In this document: in pieces, positions 36,428 through 45,220 of the stretch
Numbering within the stretch: the first letter of the stretch is position 1
Layout: each line of letters starts with the position of its first letter
Assembly (NCBI GenBank): GCA_938002655.1
Contig: CALLAC010000017.1
Coordinates: 124,001-188,000 of the forward strand
Reading direction: 5' to 3'
Source: an uncultured Cytophagales bacterium
GTDB taxonomy: Bacteria > Bacteroidota > Bacteroidia > Cytophagales > Thermonemataceae
DNA length: 64,000 bases
Program-made: the position numbers and the translations under genes
The notes under the pieces: model-generated
What the model was told of the DNA's origin: nothing
The model's input: the letters and a program-made list of their open reading frames with translations, nothing else
Databases searched by the model: none

Positions 36428-39400
36428 TTAAAGCTTTGAAAGTAGTACTACTTTGCTGAAACCATTTCCTATTTTTTCTACACTGATTTTCGTGAAAATT
36501 CGCTCTTTGATTTCCGACAGATGTGAAATGAGAATGATTGTTTTTCCAGAATTTTGTAGAGTTTCCAAAACATTTAGAGCCGTGTCCAAGGTATTAGCGT
36601 CTAGAGTTCCAAAGCCTTCATCAATAAAAAGCATACCAATTTTTACATTTCGGCTGGCTATATCTGCCAGTCCTAATGAAAGAGCCAAACTTACCAAAAA
36701 TGTTTCGCCTCCTGAAAGCGTGTTTACTTCCCGAATGGTATTTGCCTGAAACCTATCTACGATGTACAAATTCAATTCTGTTTCTTTGTCTTTTTGAAGC
36801 TGATAACGGTCAGAAAGATTCTGTAAATGCTTGTTGGCCTTTTGAATGAGCCGCTCTAAGGTAATATTTTGGGCAATACGAGCAAATCTATCTTTGGGGT
36901 CTGCAATCAGCTTCATTAATTTTTCCCATTTCTTAACAACAAACTCCTGATTTTCGATAGATTTTTGCAGTTTCTGATATTTTTGAAAGTTTTTTTCGTT
37001 ATTCTCTAATTTTTCTCTGATACTACCTATTTCTAGCTGGTTTTGGCTTCGTTTTCGGTCAAGATACTGCTTTTTATTTTCCAAATCTTGCAAACTTATG
37101 TTAGCAGGCACTTTTTCAAGCAAATCTTTTTGCTCCTGAATTTTTTCGACAAGCAAGGATTGAATTTTGTCATATTCTTTCTCGTAATCTTCTATTTTGG
37201 TTTTGTACTTTCTGAAAGTTTCTTTGTCCAAAATTTTGCTTTGCAGTTCGTTTAGGCTTTGCAAACCCATTTCTCGGATAGCCATTTCTAAGGTAGTTCG
37301 CTCATCGCTTATTTTTTTACTCAAATTTGCCAAATCTATTTCCATTTGCTTTTTTTGAGCTTCAAAGGCTGTGAGTTCATTCAAATTTTTTTGAAGTATC
37401 TCTTGGGTGTTTTTTAATTCCTGCTCTAAATGTTCTTGATATCTTTTAAGTTTTTCCTGAAACTCCCGATAGTTTTCAAACTGAATTTCAGGCATAATTT
37501 GCCTACATTCATTTTCGGCATTTTGGTATTCGAGGCTAACTTCTTGCAAAGTTTTATCCCAACTCTCATAATTCAAATTTTCTTGCAAAAGTTGATTTTC
37601 AATTCTCAAAATATTTTGCTCTGTATTGAGCCGATTGAGTTCTTTTTGTTGTTCTCGCAATTTTTGCAAGGCTTTTTTTTGATTTTCAAGTTCTTTTTCT
37701 TTTGCTACAATCAGTGCTTCAATACTGTACAAGCGAATATTTTCATTTTCTAAATTTTTGCTTTTCTGCTGAATTTCTGTTTGAAGGTTATTCAGCTCTT
37801 TTTCCAAATGCTCTACAAGCGTTCTTAAAGATTGAGCCTGGTTTTGAGCTCTTTTTTCTTGTAGTTCTTTGAGCAACTGCTCGCTTGCTTTCAACTTGCT
37901 TTCAGCTTCTGAAAGCTCAAATGTTATATTTTGGGCAAAAGGGTGATGGGTAGAGCCACACAAAGGACATTCTTTGCCTTCTTGGAGCTTTTTTCGGTAT
38001 TCTGCAAAATCTTTTTTTTGATTTTCAAAATTTACTTTTTCCTGATAGAGTGCTTTTTTCTCTTCTTCAAACTGAATTTGAGTTTGTAGCTCTATAAGCT
38101 CATTTTGGGCATTTTCAAGTTCATTCCGTTTTTTTTGCAGTTCTTGCAAATTCAGGTTTTCTTTTTCTTGCAGATTTTTGAGATTTTTCAGCTCAATAGT
38201 TATGTTGTGGTTTCTTTCAATTTTCTGACTTAACTCGCTTTCCGAAAAACCTTCCAAAAGTTTTTCCAATTGATCTATTTTTTGCTCTATTATCTGACTT
38301 TTTTCTTGATTTTCGCTAATAGATTCACTTTTTTGCCACTTTATTTTAGCCTGCTCAACAACCTTTTTGAATTCTTGCTCAAGTTCTTGCAAATGCTCTT
38401 GTACTCGCTTTTTCTCCTGGCTTAAATGCTGAATTTGGTTTTGGGCAGGAATAATTTTTTCTTGGATAATTTGAAAGACCTTTTCTTTCAGAGGGATAAA
38501 ATTTCGCAGTTCAGTTTCTTTTTGGGTTTGTTTGGCTTGCTCTTGGGCTATGCTTTCTTGTGCTTTTTGAATACGCTCTGCAATTCCAAGAATTTCTGAA
38601 TTTTTACGTTCAAGATCGATTTGATAGCTTTCCAGTAGCCCAAACTGCTGATGCAGAGGTAAAGTTTTTTCGTGCCAGTAGCAAAGTTTTTGCAATTCTT
38701 GGATAGAGGCTTGCCTTGTGAGGAGTTGCCTTTCTTGCTGTTGCCATTCCAAAATCTGATTAGAAACTTGTTCCAACTGCCTGAAAAGCTGAATTTTCTC
38801 GGTTATTTCGTTGATTTCTTTTTCTAAACTTTTGTTTTCGGCTTCAAGCTGTTTTTGCTGATTTTTATTTTCTTGAACTTCTGCTTCGCTCAAGCAACTG
38901 ATATGTTGAAGTTGTATTTGTAAGTTTTCTAGTTTTTGTTTTTCAGCTTTGTAGCGTTCAGAGGTTTCTAATGAAATTTGCCTGTAAATGTGAGCATTGG
39001 TAATTTTTTCTAAGATAATGCCTTTTTCGTTAGGAGCTGATTTCAGAAATTTAGCAAACTCGCCTTGAGCAAGCATTACAGAACGAGTAAATTGCTCAAA
39101 ATCTAGTTTTAAGATATTCTGAATAGCTTCTTGTGCTTTTGATTTTGCATTTTTTTGTGTAAAGTTTTTGGTATGATCCTGATGGTCAATAAACCATATT
39201 TCGGTTTCATATTTATCTTTTTTCTTTGTTGCTCTCCATTGTGCAGTGTATTTTTTTTCATCTACTTCAAATTGTACCGAGACATAAGCTTCTTTTTCAT
39301 TGGTCGAAATTACTTTTTCTGCAATTTTTTGGGCACCGTGTCGGTTTGTTCTTTCAAACAAAGCCAAAGTAATGGCATCAAGAATGGTGGTTTTTCCTGC

Positions 39401-39520
39401 ACCTGTATCGCCTGTAAGTAAAATCAATCCTGCGTTTTTGAGTGGTTCTTGGGTAAAATCGATGAGGTGCTCGCCTCGCAAAGACTGTATGTTGCACATT
39501 TTCACGGAAAGAATTTTCAT
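36428..39520 (-). CDS. sbcC: SbcC-like SMC-type nuclease subunit/ATPase
   Basis: A 1030-residue Rad50/SbcC-family ATPase involved in processing DNA ends and hairpins. It has Walker A LTGDTGAGKTT (residues 35-45), very long coiled coils, a zinc hook CPLC near residue 517, and a C-terminal ABC part with VNTLSGGETFLVSLALS and Walker B MLFIDEGFGTLDA. The normal partner SbcD/Mre11 is not encoded here. Instead a membrane-anchored PD-(D/E)XK-like nuclease gene ends 6 bp upstream, in the same operon, behind a lipoprotein gene and a CBS-type PLP enzyme gene. Confidence 0.94.
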   Translation of the reverse strand: MKILSVKMCNIQSLRGEHLIDFTQEPLKNAGLILLTGDTGAGKTTILDAITLALFERTNRHGAQKIAEKVISTNEKEAYVSVQFEVDEKKYTAQWRATKKKDKYETEIWFIDHQDHTKNFTQKNAKSKAQEAIQNILKLDFEQFTRSVMLAQGEFAKFLKSAPNEKGIILEKITNAHIYRQISLETSERYKAEKQKLENLQIQLQHISCLSEAEVQENKNQQKQLEAENKSLEKEINEITEKIQLFRQLEQVSNQILEWQQQERQLLTRQASIQELQKLCYWHEKTLPLHQQFGLLESYQIDLERKNSEILGIAERIQKAQESIAQEQAKQTQKETELRNFIPLKEKVFQIIQEKIIPAQNQIQHLSQEKKRVQEHLQELEQEFKKVVEQAKIKWQKSESISENQEKSQIIEQKIDQLEKLLEGFSESELSQKIERNHNITIELKNLKNLQEKENLNLQELQKKRNELENAQNELIELQTQIQFEEEKKALYQEKVNFENQKKDFAEYRKKLQEGKECPLCGSTHHPFAQNITFELSEAESKLKASEQLLKELQEKRAQNQAQSLRTLVEHLEKELNNLQTEIQQKSKNLENENIRLYSIEALIVAKEKELENQKKALQKLREQQKELNRLNTEQNILRIENQLLQENLNYESWDKTLQEVSLEYQNAENECRQIMPEIQFENYREFQEKLKRYQEHLEQELKNTQEILQKNLNELTAFEAQKKQMEIDLANLSKKISDERTTLEMAIREMGLQSLNELQSKILDKETFRKYKTKIEDYEKEYDKIQSLLVEKIQEQKDLLEKVPANISLQDLENKKQYLDRKRSQNQLEIGSIREKLENNEKNFQKYQKLQKSIENQEFVVKKWEKLMKLIADPKDRFARIAQNITLERLIQKANKHLQNLSDRYQLQKDKETELNLYIVDRFQANTIREVNTLSGGETFLVSLALSLGLADIASRNVKIGMLFIDEGFGTLDANTLDTALNVLETLQNSGKTIILISHLSEIKERIFTKISVEKIGNGFSKVVLLSKL

Positions 39521-39526
39521 AAGTTT

Positions 39527-40150
39527 TTAGAGAAACTGGTTTAGGTAAGTATCTCGGTATCGGTTTTCAAACATTTTTTGAGCTTCTTGCTTGTTCCATA
39601 CTTTAGGAAACAAAGTGAGCTTTGGCAAATTTTTAGCAATTTGGCTCAAATTTTCATCTTTTACGAGTGTAGAAAGTGTTTGAGCAATAAATCCGCAACA
39701 TTGCAAAGGCTCTCGGACAACCTGCTCTTCTGCAAAACGAATTACAATCCAGCCTTTTTTTACGAAAAACGCATTGCGAGCTTCATCAGAGCCAATGGTA
39801 TGAATAGGTTTTCCACGAAAATCGTAGGGCTCATCGATTTCAATGTCTACAAACAAATTGTGTTTCTGATTGATAAAAGTGAAATCAGGGAAATAAAAAT
39901 TTTCTCTGATACGTAAAGCCACATTAGTATAAATTTGTTTGGGGAAATATTTTTGCAAAAATTTTTGAAAGTAAGCTTCACTTTTGCCTTTATTTTTATT
40001 GTTTGCTTCTTCGGGCAGTTGAGGGTTAGCAAAATTACCTTTATAGACCAAAGGATAGCTTTTGGAAGGGGCAATAGATTTTTTTTTCGAAAGGCTTTGC
40101 GAAAAAAATACAGCCAACAGTAGCAATCCAAAAATAATAGCTATAAGCAT
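39527..40150 (-). CDS. Membrane-anchored PD-(D/E)XK-like endonuclease
   Basis: A 207-residue protein. An N-terminal membrane segment (MLIAIIFGLLLLAVFFS) is followed by basic residues, so the rest should lie in the cytoplasm. The C-terminal part matches Vsr/DUF559-like nucleases: NFYFPDFTFI, the acidic LFVDIEIDEPYDF, a Lys/Arg stretch EARNAFFVKKGWIVIRFAEEQV. These give the Asp, Asp/Glu and Glu of the active site, though the usual Lys is not certain. It lies 6 bp before sbcC and 1 bp after the lipoprotein stop. A DNA-processing function with SbcC is inference. Confidence 0.65.
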   Translation of the reverse strand: MLIAIIFGLLLLAVFFSQSLSKKKSIAPSKSYPLVYKGNFANPQLPEEANNKNKGKSEAYFQKFLQKYFPKQIYTNVALRIRENFYFPDFTFINQKHNLFVDIEIDEPYDFRGKPIHTIGSDEARNAFFVKKGWIVIRFAEEQVVREPLQCCGFIAQTLSTLVKDENLSQIAKNLPKLTLFPKVWNKQEAQKMFENRYRDTYLNQFL

Positions 40151-40151
40151 T

Positions 40152-40676
40152 TTATTCTATCAAGATACGAGCCTGCGAGGTTTTATTACTCTTGATAAGT
40201 TTGATTTTGTACCCTTTCTGCGATTGCCAAACTTGCATTGTATCGTTAGTTTGTTGGGCATTGCCATAACGCAAATTGTAGTAAGTTGTAAAATCTTGAA
40301 TGAAACTTTCTACTCCATTTACAATAGCAAGCACTTCAAAAGCTTTTATTTTGCGATTTTCGTCATAGCGATAGGTGATATCAACCATATCCTCGTCTAT
40401 ATCAAAGCTGTAAGTAATATAGCCTTGCGAGGGATTTTCTTCCAAGATTTTTACTTTTTCTTTTGCTTTGATAGTATCTAAGGGCGTTCCAAGTTCAAAA
40501 CCTCGCAAGATACCATCTTTTTGTTTGTTCATTACAATTTTCACCCATTCGCCCAAGGTATCCAGAGGTATAGGTTTCTCTTGAAATACTATTTGTTTGG
40601 TTTCTGTGGGCTTTTCTTTTTTTTGGCAAGCAAATATTAGCAAAAAAAACAAAGAAACGGCCAAGATTGCTTTCAT
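40152..40676 (-). CDS. Putative lipoprotein of unknown function
   Basis: A 174-residue lipoprotein. I use the ATG at 40676; the frame could start two codons earlier at TTG. A signal peptide ends in the lipobox LIFAC with Cys17 as the lipidated residue, followed by QKKEKPTETK. The mature part looks beta-rich (GYITYSFDIDEDMVDITYRYDENRKIKAF). It is not a family I know. It is sandwiched in the operon, 17 bp after the CBS-type gene and 1 bp before the nuclease gene. Confidence 0.7.
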   Translation of the reverse strand: MKAILAVSLFFLLIFACQKKEKPTETKQIVFQEKPIPLDTLGEWVKIVMNKQKDGILRGFELGTPLDTIKAKEKVKILEENPSQGYITYSFDIDEDMVDITYRYDENRKIKAFEVLAIVNGVESFIQDFTTYYNLRYGNAQQTNDTMQVWQSQKGYKIKLIKSNKTSQARILIE

Positions 40677-40693
40677 ATTCAAAAATTTTGAGT

Positions 40694-42067
40694 TTATCCT
40701 GTTGTCATAGCCGCAAGTAAATCGGCTTGGGTAATGATATGCACTTTGTTATCTTCGTCGCGAACCAAAAGAGCTTTGTTATCTTTGTCAATCAGTGAAG
40801 CAAGTACATCTAGCGAATTATCCAGACCTACAAATTTGAAAGGTGGGTTCATTACTTCTCTTACGGGAGCGTCTTTGATTTCAGGTTTTTCGATGAGTTG
40901 TTCTAGAATTTTTGAGTCAACCAAACTACCTATGATGTGTTCTCCTTCGGTAACAGGTACTTGCGAAATGCCTTCTTTGGTGAGAATACGAATGGCTTGG
41001 GCTACGGTTTGGGTTGCCTCAATGGTAAGCAGTTTATCTTTGCCGTTACGGCTTTTGATAATATCGCGAGCAGTGGCAAATTCAGCTTCTAGAAATCCAT
41101 GATTTTTCATCCACTCATCGTTGTAGATTTTATTGAGGTAGCGTGTGCCATGATCGGGCAGAATGATTACCATTACATCGTCTTCATTCAGATGCTCACG
41201 GGCATATTCCAAAGCTCCGTGTACGGCGGCACCACAAGACCAGCCCACAAAAAGCCCCTCTTCACGAGCCAGGCGGCGAGTCATCAGGGCGGCGTCTTTA
41301 TCAGTAACTTTCACAAAAAGGTCTATCAAATCAAAATCAACATTTTTGGGTAAAATATCTTCCCCAATGCCTTCGGTAAGATATGGGTAAATTTCATTTT
41401 CATCAAAAATACCTGTTTCCTTGTATTTTTTGAAAACCGAGCCATACGTATCAATGCCCAAAGTAAAAACGCTGGGCTTTCGTTCTTTCAAATATTTAGA
41501 AACTCCACAGATTGTGCCACCTGTACCAACACCTGCGGCATAATGTGTAATTTTGCCTTCGGTTTGTTTCCAAATTTCAGGACCTGTGGTTTCGTAATGA
41601 GCGGCAGTATTGGAGAGGTTATCGTATTGATTGGGATAAAAAGAGTTAGGAATTTCTTTATTCAGCCTTCTAGCTACTGAATAATAAGAGCGAGGGTCGT
41701 TAGGTTCTACATTTGTAGGGCAAACTACTACTTCTGCTCCCAAAGCCTTCAAGATATTGATTTTTTCTTGCGATTGCTTATCTGACATTGTAAAAATACA
41801 TTTGTAACCTTTGGCAATAGCCGCAAGCGCAAGCCCCATACCTGTATTTCCCGAAGTGCCTTCAATAATAGTACCTCCGGGCTTCAAAATACCCGCTTTT
41901 TCCGCATCTTCAATCATTTTTATACCTATGCGGTCTTTTACCGAATTGCCTGGATTGAAATACTCTACTTTTACCAAAATAGTTCCTTTAATATTTTTGG
42001 TAACTCTATTGAGTTTCACAAGGGGGGTATGGCCAATGGTTTCTATAATGGAGTTGTAGTAATGCAT
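40694..42067 (-). CDS. PLP-dependent cystathionine beta-synthase-like enzyme with CBS domains
   Basis: A 457-residue enzyme of the cysteine synthase/cystathionine beta-synthase family. The PLP lysine is in NPGNSVKDRIG (about residue 44), the phosphate loop in EGTSGNTGMG, and GVGTGGTICGV follows. The C-terminal 120 residues carry two CBS domains (ATQTVAQAIRILTKEGISQVPV and VREVMNPPFKFV), which bind regulatory adenosyl ligands. It lacks the N-terminal heme domain of animal enzymes. It may make cystathionine from homocysteine or cysteine from serine. It is the first gene of an operon with a lipoprotein, a nuclease and SbcC. Confidence 0.92.
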   Translation of the reverse strand: MHYYNSIIETIGHTPLVKLNRVTKNIKGTILVKVEYFNPGNSVKDRIGIKMIEDAEKAGILKPGGTIIEGTSGNTGMGLALAAIAKGYKCIFTMSDKQSQEKINILKALGAEVVVCPTNVEPNDPRSYYSVARRLNKEIPNSFYPNQYDNLSNTAAHYETTGPEIWKQTEGKITHYAAGVGTGGTICGVSKYLKERKPSVFTLGIDTYGSVFKKYKETGIFDENEIYPYLTEGIGEDILPKNVDFDLIDLFVKVTDKDAALMTRRLAREEGLFVGWSCGAAVHGALEYAREHLNEDDVMVIILPDHGTRYLNKIYNDEWMKNHGFLEAEFATARDIIKSRNGKDKLLTIEATQTVAQAIRILTKEGISQVPVTEGEHIIGSLVDSKILEQLIEKPEIKDAPVREVMNPPFKFVGLDNSLDVLASLIDKDNKALLVRDEDNKVHIITQADLLAAMTTG

Positions 42068-42098
42068 AATGAAAAAATTTGCGTTGAAAACAGGTAGG

Positions 42099-42130
42099 CA
42101 AATCTATGAAGAAAAACGAAATTTTCAAAA
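42099..42130 (-). promoter_or_regulatory. Promoter of the CBS-lipoprotein-nuclease-sbcC operon
   Basis: On the minus strand, TTTTG at 42130-42126 and TAGATTTG at 42106-42099, 19 bp apart. RNA starts near 42092, 25 nt before the ATG at 42067. Confidence 0.7.
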
Positions 42131-42340
42131 TTTGTGTATGTTTCCCTGTTTTCAGTGTATGGCTACATTTTTTGTAATATCGTCATTGTCAAGATTTGTT
42201 ATAGTATCAAATGCGAGTTGATGGTGTTGAATGTATCGTTCTTCTGGGTGGCTAATTTGATAGAGTAGAATAGCTTATGAGAAAGTTAGAAAAATCTATC
42301 AGGAAAACTAAAATAAAAAAGTAAAAATATACAAACAAAA

Positions 42341-42370
42341 GTCTTTCACGTTGTGTTGGAAAAGACACAA
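42341..42370 (+). repeat. Competing inverted repeats before cas6
   Basis: GTCTTT (42341-42346) pairs with AAAGAC (42361-42366), with an inner CAC-GTT-GTG. Alternatively TTGTGT (42351-42356) pairs with ACACAA (42365-42370) around an 8-base loop TGGAAAAG. Both cannot form at once. The size resembles a CRISPR-repeat hairpin, but only one copy exists here. Confidence 0.45.
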
Positions 42371-42384
42371 AAGCATGGAAAGAA

Positions 42385-43215
42385 ATGAGAGTTAGAATCG
42401 TTTTTGGCTTAAAAAACAAAGGAGCTTGTGTACCTTTTCATCATCAGCATTTACTTTATGAATTGCTAATGAAGCTGTTACCACCTACTTATAACTTGCA
42501 TACATATAGTTTTTCGGGCTTGAAAGGACAAACCCAGACTACACAAAAAGGGTTACATTTTTATTCTTCGAAGGTAACTTGGGTAGTTTCTAGCCTGAAC
42601 AAAAACTTTTTAAAACAACTGATTTCTGCTATTTTTCAGCGAAATGAATTGTGTATTGGCGAACTTTTGCTCAAACCTGAATATATTGAAAAAGAAATTT
42701 TACCTGAATTGGGCAGTAAAACGCAATTTTTGTGTATTTCGCCGATAGTGCTTGCTAATCCGAATAGAAATAGTTTTTATGCCAAACATTTTGTTTCGCC
42801 CTCAGTCAGTTTGTTTTCTGATTTAATCTACGAGGCTACGCTTTCGCGTATGGAAGCTTCGCGTTTGTATTCATTGCAAGAAATGAAAGAGTTCAGTAAA
42901 TTTCAGATTGTACCTGATACCGAGTATTTAGAAAGAATAAAAAATAACGACAAAAAATTTGCTCGCATTTACACTTTGCAAGAAAGTGGTATTCGCTATG
43001 AAATACGAGGATACACATTCCCTTTTACACTTTATGCTCACCCAAAAGTGCAGAATTTTGTCTTGGCTTGCGGATTAGGCTCTTACACTTACAAAGGTTA
43101 TGGTATGCTGGATTTAGCCGACCACAGCCGAACACAAAGGTTTATTTTGCCTCATTGGGAAATGATAGATGAAGACTTGGAACTTGTTAAAATGAATGGG
43201 AAAGATAAACTCTAA
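42385..43215 (+). CDS. cas6: Solitary Cas6-family CRISPR RNA endonuclease
   Basis: A 276-residue protein with the two-RAMP-domain plan of Cas6, which cuts CRISPR RNA within its repeats. Near the N-terminus VPFHHQHLLYELL holds His residues and the helix usual there. The C-terminal GLGSYTYKGYGMLDL is the glycine-rich loop of the family (GxGxxxxxGxG). No other cas genes and no array lie within the window; menA follows 45 bp later on the same strand. It may serve arrays elsewhere in the genome or have another RNA substrate. The family is clear; the symbol assumes a normal role. Confidence 0.82.
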   Translation: MRVRIVFGLKNKGACVPFHHQHLLYELLMKLLPPTYNLHTYSFSGLKGQTQTTQKGLHFYSSKVTWVVSSLNKNFLKQLISAIFQRNELCIGELLLKPEYIEKEILPELGSKTQFLCISPIVLANPNRNSFYAKHFVSPSVSLFSDLIYEATLSRMEASRLYSLQEMKEFSKFQIVPDTEYLERIKNNDKKFARIYTLQESGIRYEIRGYTFPFTLYAHPKVQNFVLACGLGSYTYKGYGMLDLADHSRTQRFILPHWEMIDEDLELVKMNGKDKL

Positions 43216-43230
43216 TTTTCAAGTTTTTTG

Positions 43231-43238
43231 TAGCTTTG
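43231..43238 (+). promoter_or_regulatory. -7 box for menA
   Basis: TAGCTTTG, with a start near 43245 and a leader of about 16 nt. The -33 element is not clear. It suggests menA need not depend on cas6 transcription. Confidence 0.4.
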
Positions 43239-43260
43239 CCTCAAATTTCAGATTTTTTGT

Positions 43261-44163
43261 ATGCAGATAAACTACTGGATTAGGGCTTTTCGTTTGCGAA
43301 CTTTGCCTTTGGCTTTGTGTAGCGTAGGAATGGGAGCCATTCTGGCATACCAATATGGTAGTTTGCAGAAGAAAATTTTTTGGCTCACAATTGCTACAAC
43401 TATTTTTTTGCAAATACTTTCCAATCTTGCCAATGATTATGGCGATGCCCGTAGTGGCATAGACCAAGCACGTACAGGCGAGCAAAGAATGGTGCAAAGT
43501 GGCTTGATTAGCCATAAATCTATGCTAAAAGCTATCATTGTGTTTGTTTTTCTTTCTCTTTTTTCAGGGATATGGCTATTGTATGAAGCCTTTTTCAAGA
43601 ATAAAGTACAAATCTATCATTTTTTGAGTTTTTTAGTAGTAGGCTTGTTAGCTATTGTTGCGGCAATTACTTACACAGTAGGCAAAAAACCTTACGGTTA
43701 TGTAGGTTTAGGAGATTTGGCGGTGTTAATTTTTTTTGGCTGGGTGGGTGTGATAGGGTCATTTTATTTGCATACTCAAGAGTGGAAACCGCTAATTATA
43801 TTGCCTGCAACTTCTTGTGGTTTGTTTTCGGTTGCTGTTCTGAATATCAACAATATACGCGACATAGGGAGCGATAGCCGAGCAGGGAAAAACTCTATCC
43901 CCGTACGTTTGGGAAAAGTAAAGGCAACGTGGTATCACTACTTTCTGCTTACTTTTGCTACTTTACTTGCAATTTTCTATAACCTGCTTATTTCTGCTCG
44001 CTTTCAAGCATATTTGTTTCTGATTATTTTACCGCTTTTATGGAAAAACGCTTGGGCTGTTCGAAACTTGCAAGGCTTGCAATTAGATAGCTATCTTAAA
44101 CAAATGGCACTCACTACTTTGCTTTTTGTGGTGCTTTTCGGAATAGGGGTATACTGGAAATGA
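43261..44163 (+). CDS. menA: 1,4-dihydroxy-2-naphthoate polyprenyltransferase
   Basis: A 300-residue membrane enzyme of the UbiA superfamily that prenylates dihydroxynaphthoate in menaquinone synthesis. It has about eight hydrophobic segments and both Asp-rich motifs: NLANDYGDARSG and NNIRDIGSDSRAGK, which bind the prenyl diphosphate through Mg. The N-terminal IRAFRLRTLPLALCSVGMG is typical of MenA. Menaquinone is the main quinone in Bacteroidota. A bidirectional terminator follows. Confidence 0.94.
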   Translation: MQINYWIRAFRLRTLPLALCSVGMGAILAYQYGSLQKKIFWLTIATTIFLQILSNLANDYGDARSGIDQARTGEQRMVQSGLISHKSMLKAIIVFVFLSLFSGIWLLYEAFFKNKVQIYHFLSFLVVGLLAIVAAITYTVGKKPYGYVGLGDLAVLIFFGWVGVIGSFYLHTQEWKPLIILPATSCGLFSVAVLNINNIRDIGSDSRAGKNSIPVRLGKVKATWYHYFLLTFATLLAIFYNLLISARFQAYLFLIILPLLWKNAWAVRNLQGLQLDSYLKQMALTTLLFVVLFGIGVYWK

Positions 44164-44164
44164 A

Positions 44165-44192
44165 AAGGAGCCAAGTGGCTCCTTCTTTTTTA
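44165..44192. terminator. Bidirectional terminator between menA and the SDR gene
   Basis: A perfect 9-bp stem (AAGGAGCCA and TGGCTCCTT) with a 2-base spacer. The plus tail is CTTTTTTA and the minus tail is TTTTCATTT. It serves the convergent genes on both sides. Confidence 0.8.
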
Positions 44193-45041
44193 TTTTTGTA
44201 GGTTTTCTTTCTCAGGTACGGCTTCTTTTGCGGGCCTGCCAATGAAACTTGCCATTGAGTCGTAAATATTTAAGCCCTTGCCAATAAGCAAATCAAAAAG
44301 ACGTGTAGGCATAATCCCTCTCAGTATAGGTATCAGATGAACAGACCAAGGAGCTTTTACTTCTATTTCGTTGCACTTTACAGCCTTGATAATTTGGTCT
44401 GTGATTTCTTCGGGTTCGAGTAGTGGAGCTAATATAGGGGCTTGTACACCTTCAAACATTCCTGTTTTAATGTAGCTGGGGCACACCGTAGTTACGTGTA
44501 AATCGCCTTCCATTTCTTCTAATTCTAAACGTAGCGATTCCGACCATCCCAACACTGCCCATTTGCTACCTACATAAACACTCATTTTCGGATTGGCAAG
44601 CAGGCCTGCCGCCGAAGCAATATTGATGATATGCCCACTTTTTTGCTTTATCATTTCGCCGACAAAGCATCTGGCTACGTGCATAGCTCCCAACACGTTG
44701 ATACGAATGGTTTTTTCGATTTCTTTGTGTGAATGCTCGTTAAAATTTTTCCCAACCACAATACCTGCATTGTTGAATAGTATATCAATTCTGCCTACTT
44801 CCGAAAGAGTAAGCGTTGCGGCACGTGTAATATCATCTAAATCGGAAACATCTACTACGTAAGCATGAACCGAGTAGCCTTTATTGCTCAATTCCTGAGT
44901 AGTTTTCTTTAAGTTTTCGGCATTGATATCCCAAATTATTAAATCAGAAGCTCCTTCACGCAAGCATTTTTCTCCTAAAAGTTTGCCAATGCCGTTGGCT
45001 CCGCCTGTAACTAAAACTTTTTTGCCCACAATCTTTGTCAT
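44190..45041 (-). CDS. Short-chain dehydrogenase/reductase
   Basis: A 283-residue NAD(P)-dependent oxidoreductase of the classical SDR family. It has VTGGANGIGK for cofactor binding, ILFNNAGIVVG, and the active-site Ser-Tyr-Lys: INIASAAGLL, and YVGSKWAVLGWSESLRLEL. The acidic WDINAEN after the second strand fits NAD rather than NADP. The C-terminal region, with IPILRGIMPTRLFDLL, resembles lipid- or retinol-type SDRs. Substrate unknown. Confidence 0.85.
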   Translation of the reverse strand: MTKIVGKKVLVTGGANGIGKLLGEKCLREGASDLIIWDINAENLKKTTQELSNKGYSVHAYVVDVSDLDDITRAATLTLSEVGRIDILFNNAGIVVGKNFNEHSHKEIEKTIRINVLGAMHVARCFVGEMIKQKSGHIINIASAAGLLANPKMSVYVGSKWAVLGWSESLRLELEEMEGDLHVTTVCPSYIKTGMFEGVQAPILAPLLEPEEITDQIIKAVKCNEIEVKAPWSVHLIPILRGIMPTRLFDLLIGKGLNIYDSMASFIGRPAKEAVPEKENLQK

Positions 45042-45059
45042 AAGAGTTCAGTTTTTGTG

Positions 45060-45067
45060 CAAATTTA
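45060..45067 (-). promoter_or_regulatory. -7 box for the SDR gene
   Basis: TAAATTTG on the minus strand, RNA start near 45053, 12 nt before the ATG. No good -33 element. Confidence 0.4.
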
Positions 45068-45171
45068 CAAATAAAATTTCGTAAATGCTCGGCTTGCAGA
45101 AAGTTTTTTTACAAAAACTAAACGCTTGCTAAAAAGTAACATAAAAAATAGTTTTCTTTTGAAAAAAATGC

Positions 45172-45179
45172 TATTTTTG
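45172..45179 (+). promoter_or_regulatory. -7 box for the DUF349 gene
   Basis: TATTTTTG, with a start near 45186 and a leader of about 35 nt. Confidence 0.45.
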
Positions 45180-45220
45180 CACCTCAAAATATTTTACAAA
45201 CATAAAAGAGCGGTTTGTTT

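Larger units (their letters stand above)
42068..42384. other. Divergent intergenic region before cas6
   Basis: A 317-bp gap. It contains the CBS gene's promoter (42099-42130) and competing inverted repeats (42341-42370) 14 bp before the cas6 ATG. There is no CRISPR array; I saw no repeat of 20 bp or more. Confidence 0.6.

Noticed and set aside
42068-42384. CRISPR array near cas6
   Set aside because: I found no repeated unit with spacers; only the single set of inverted repeats.
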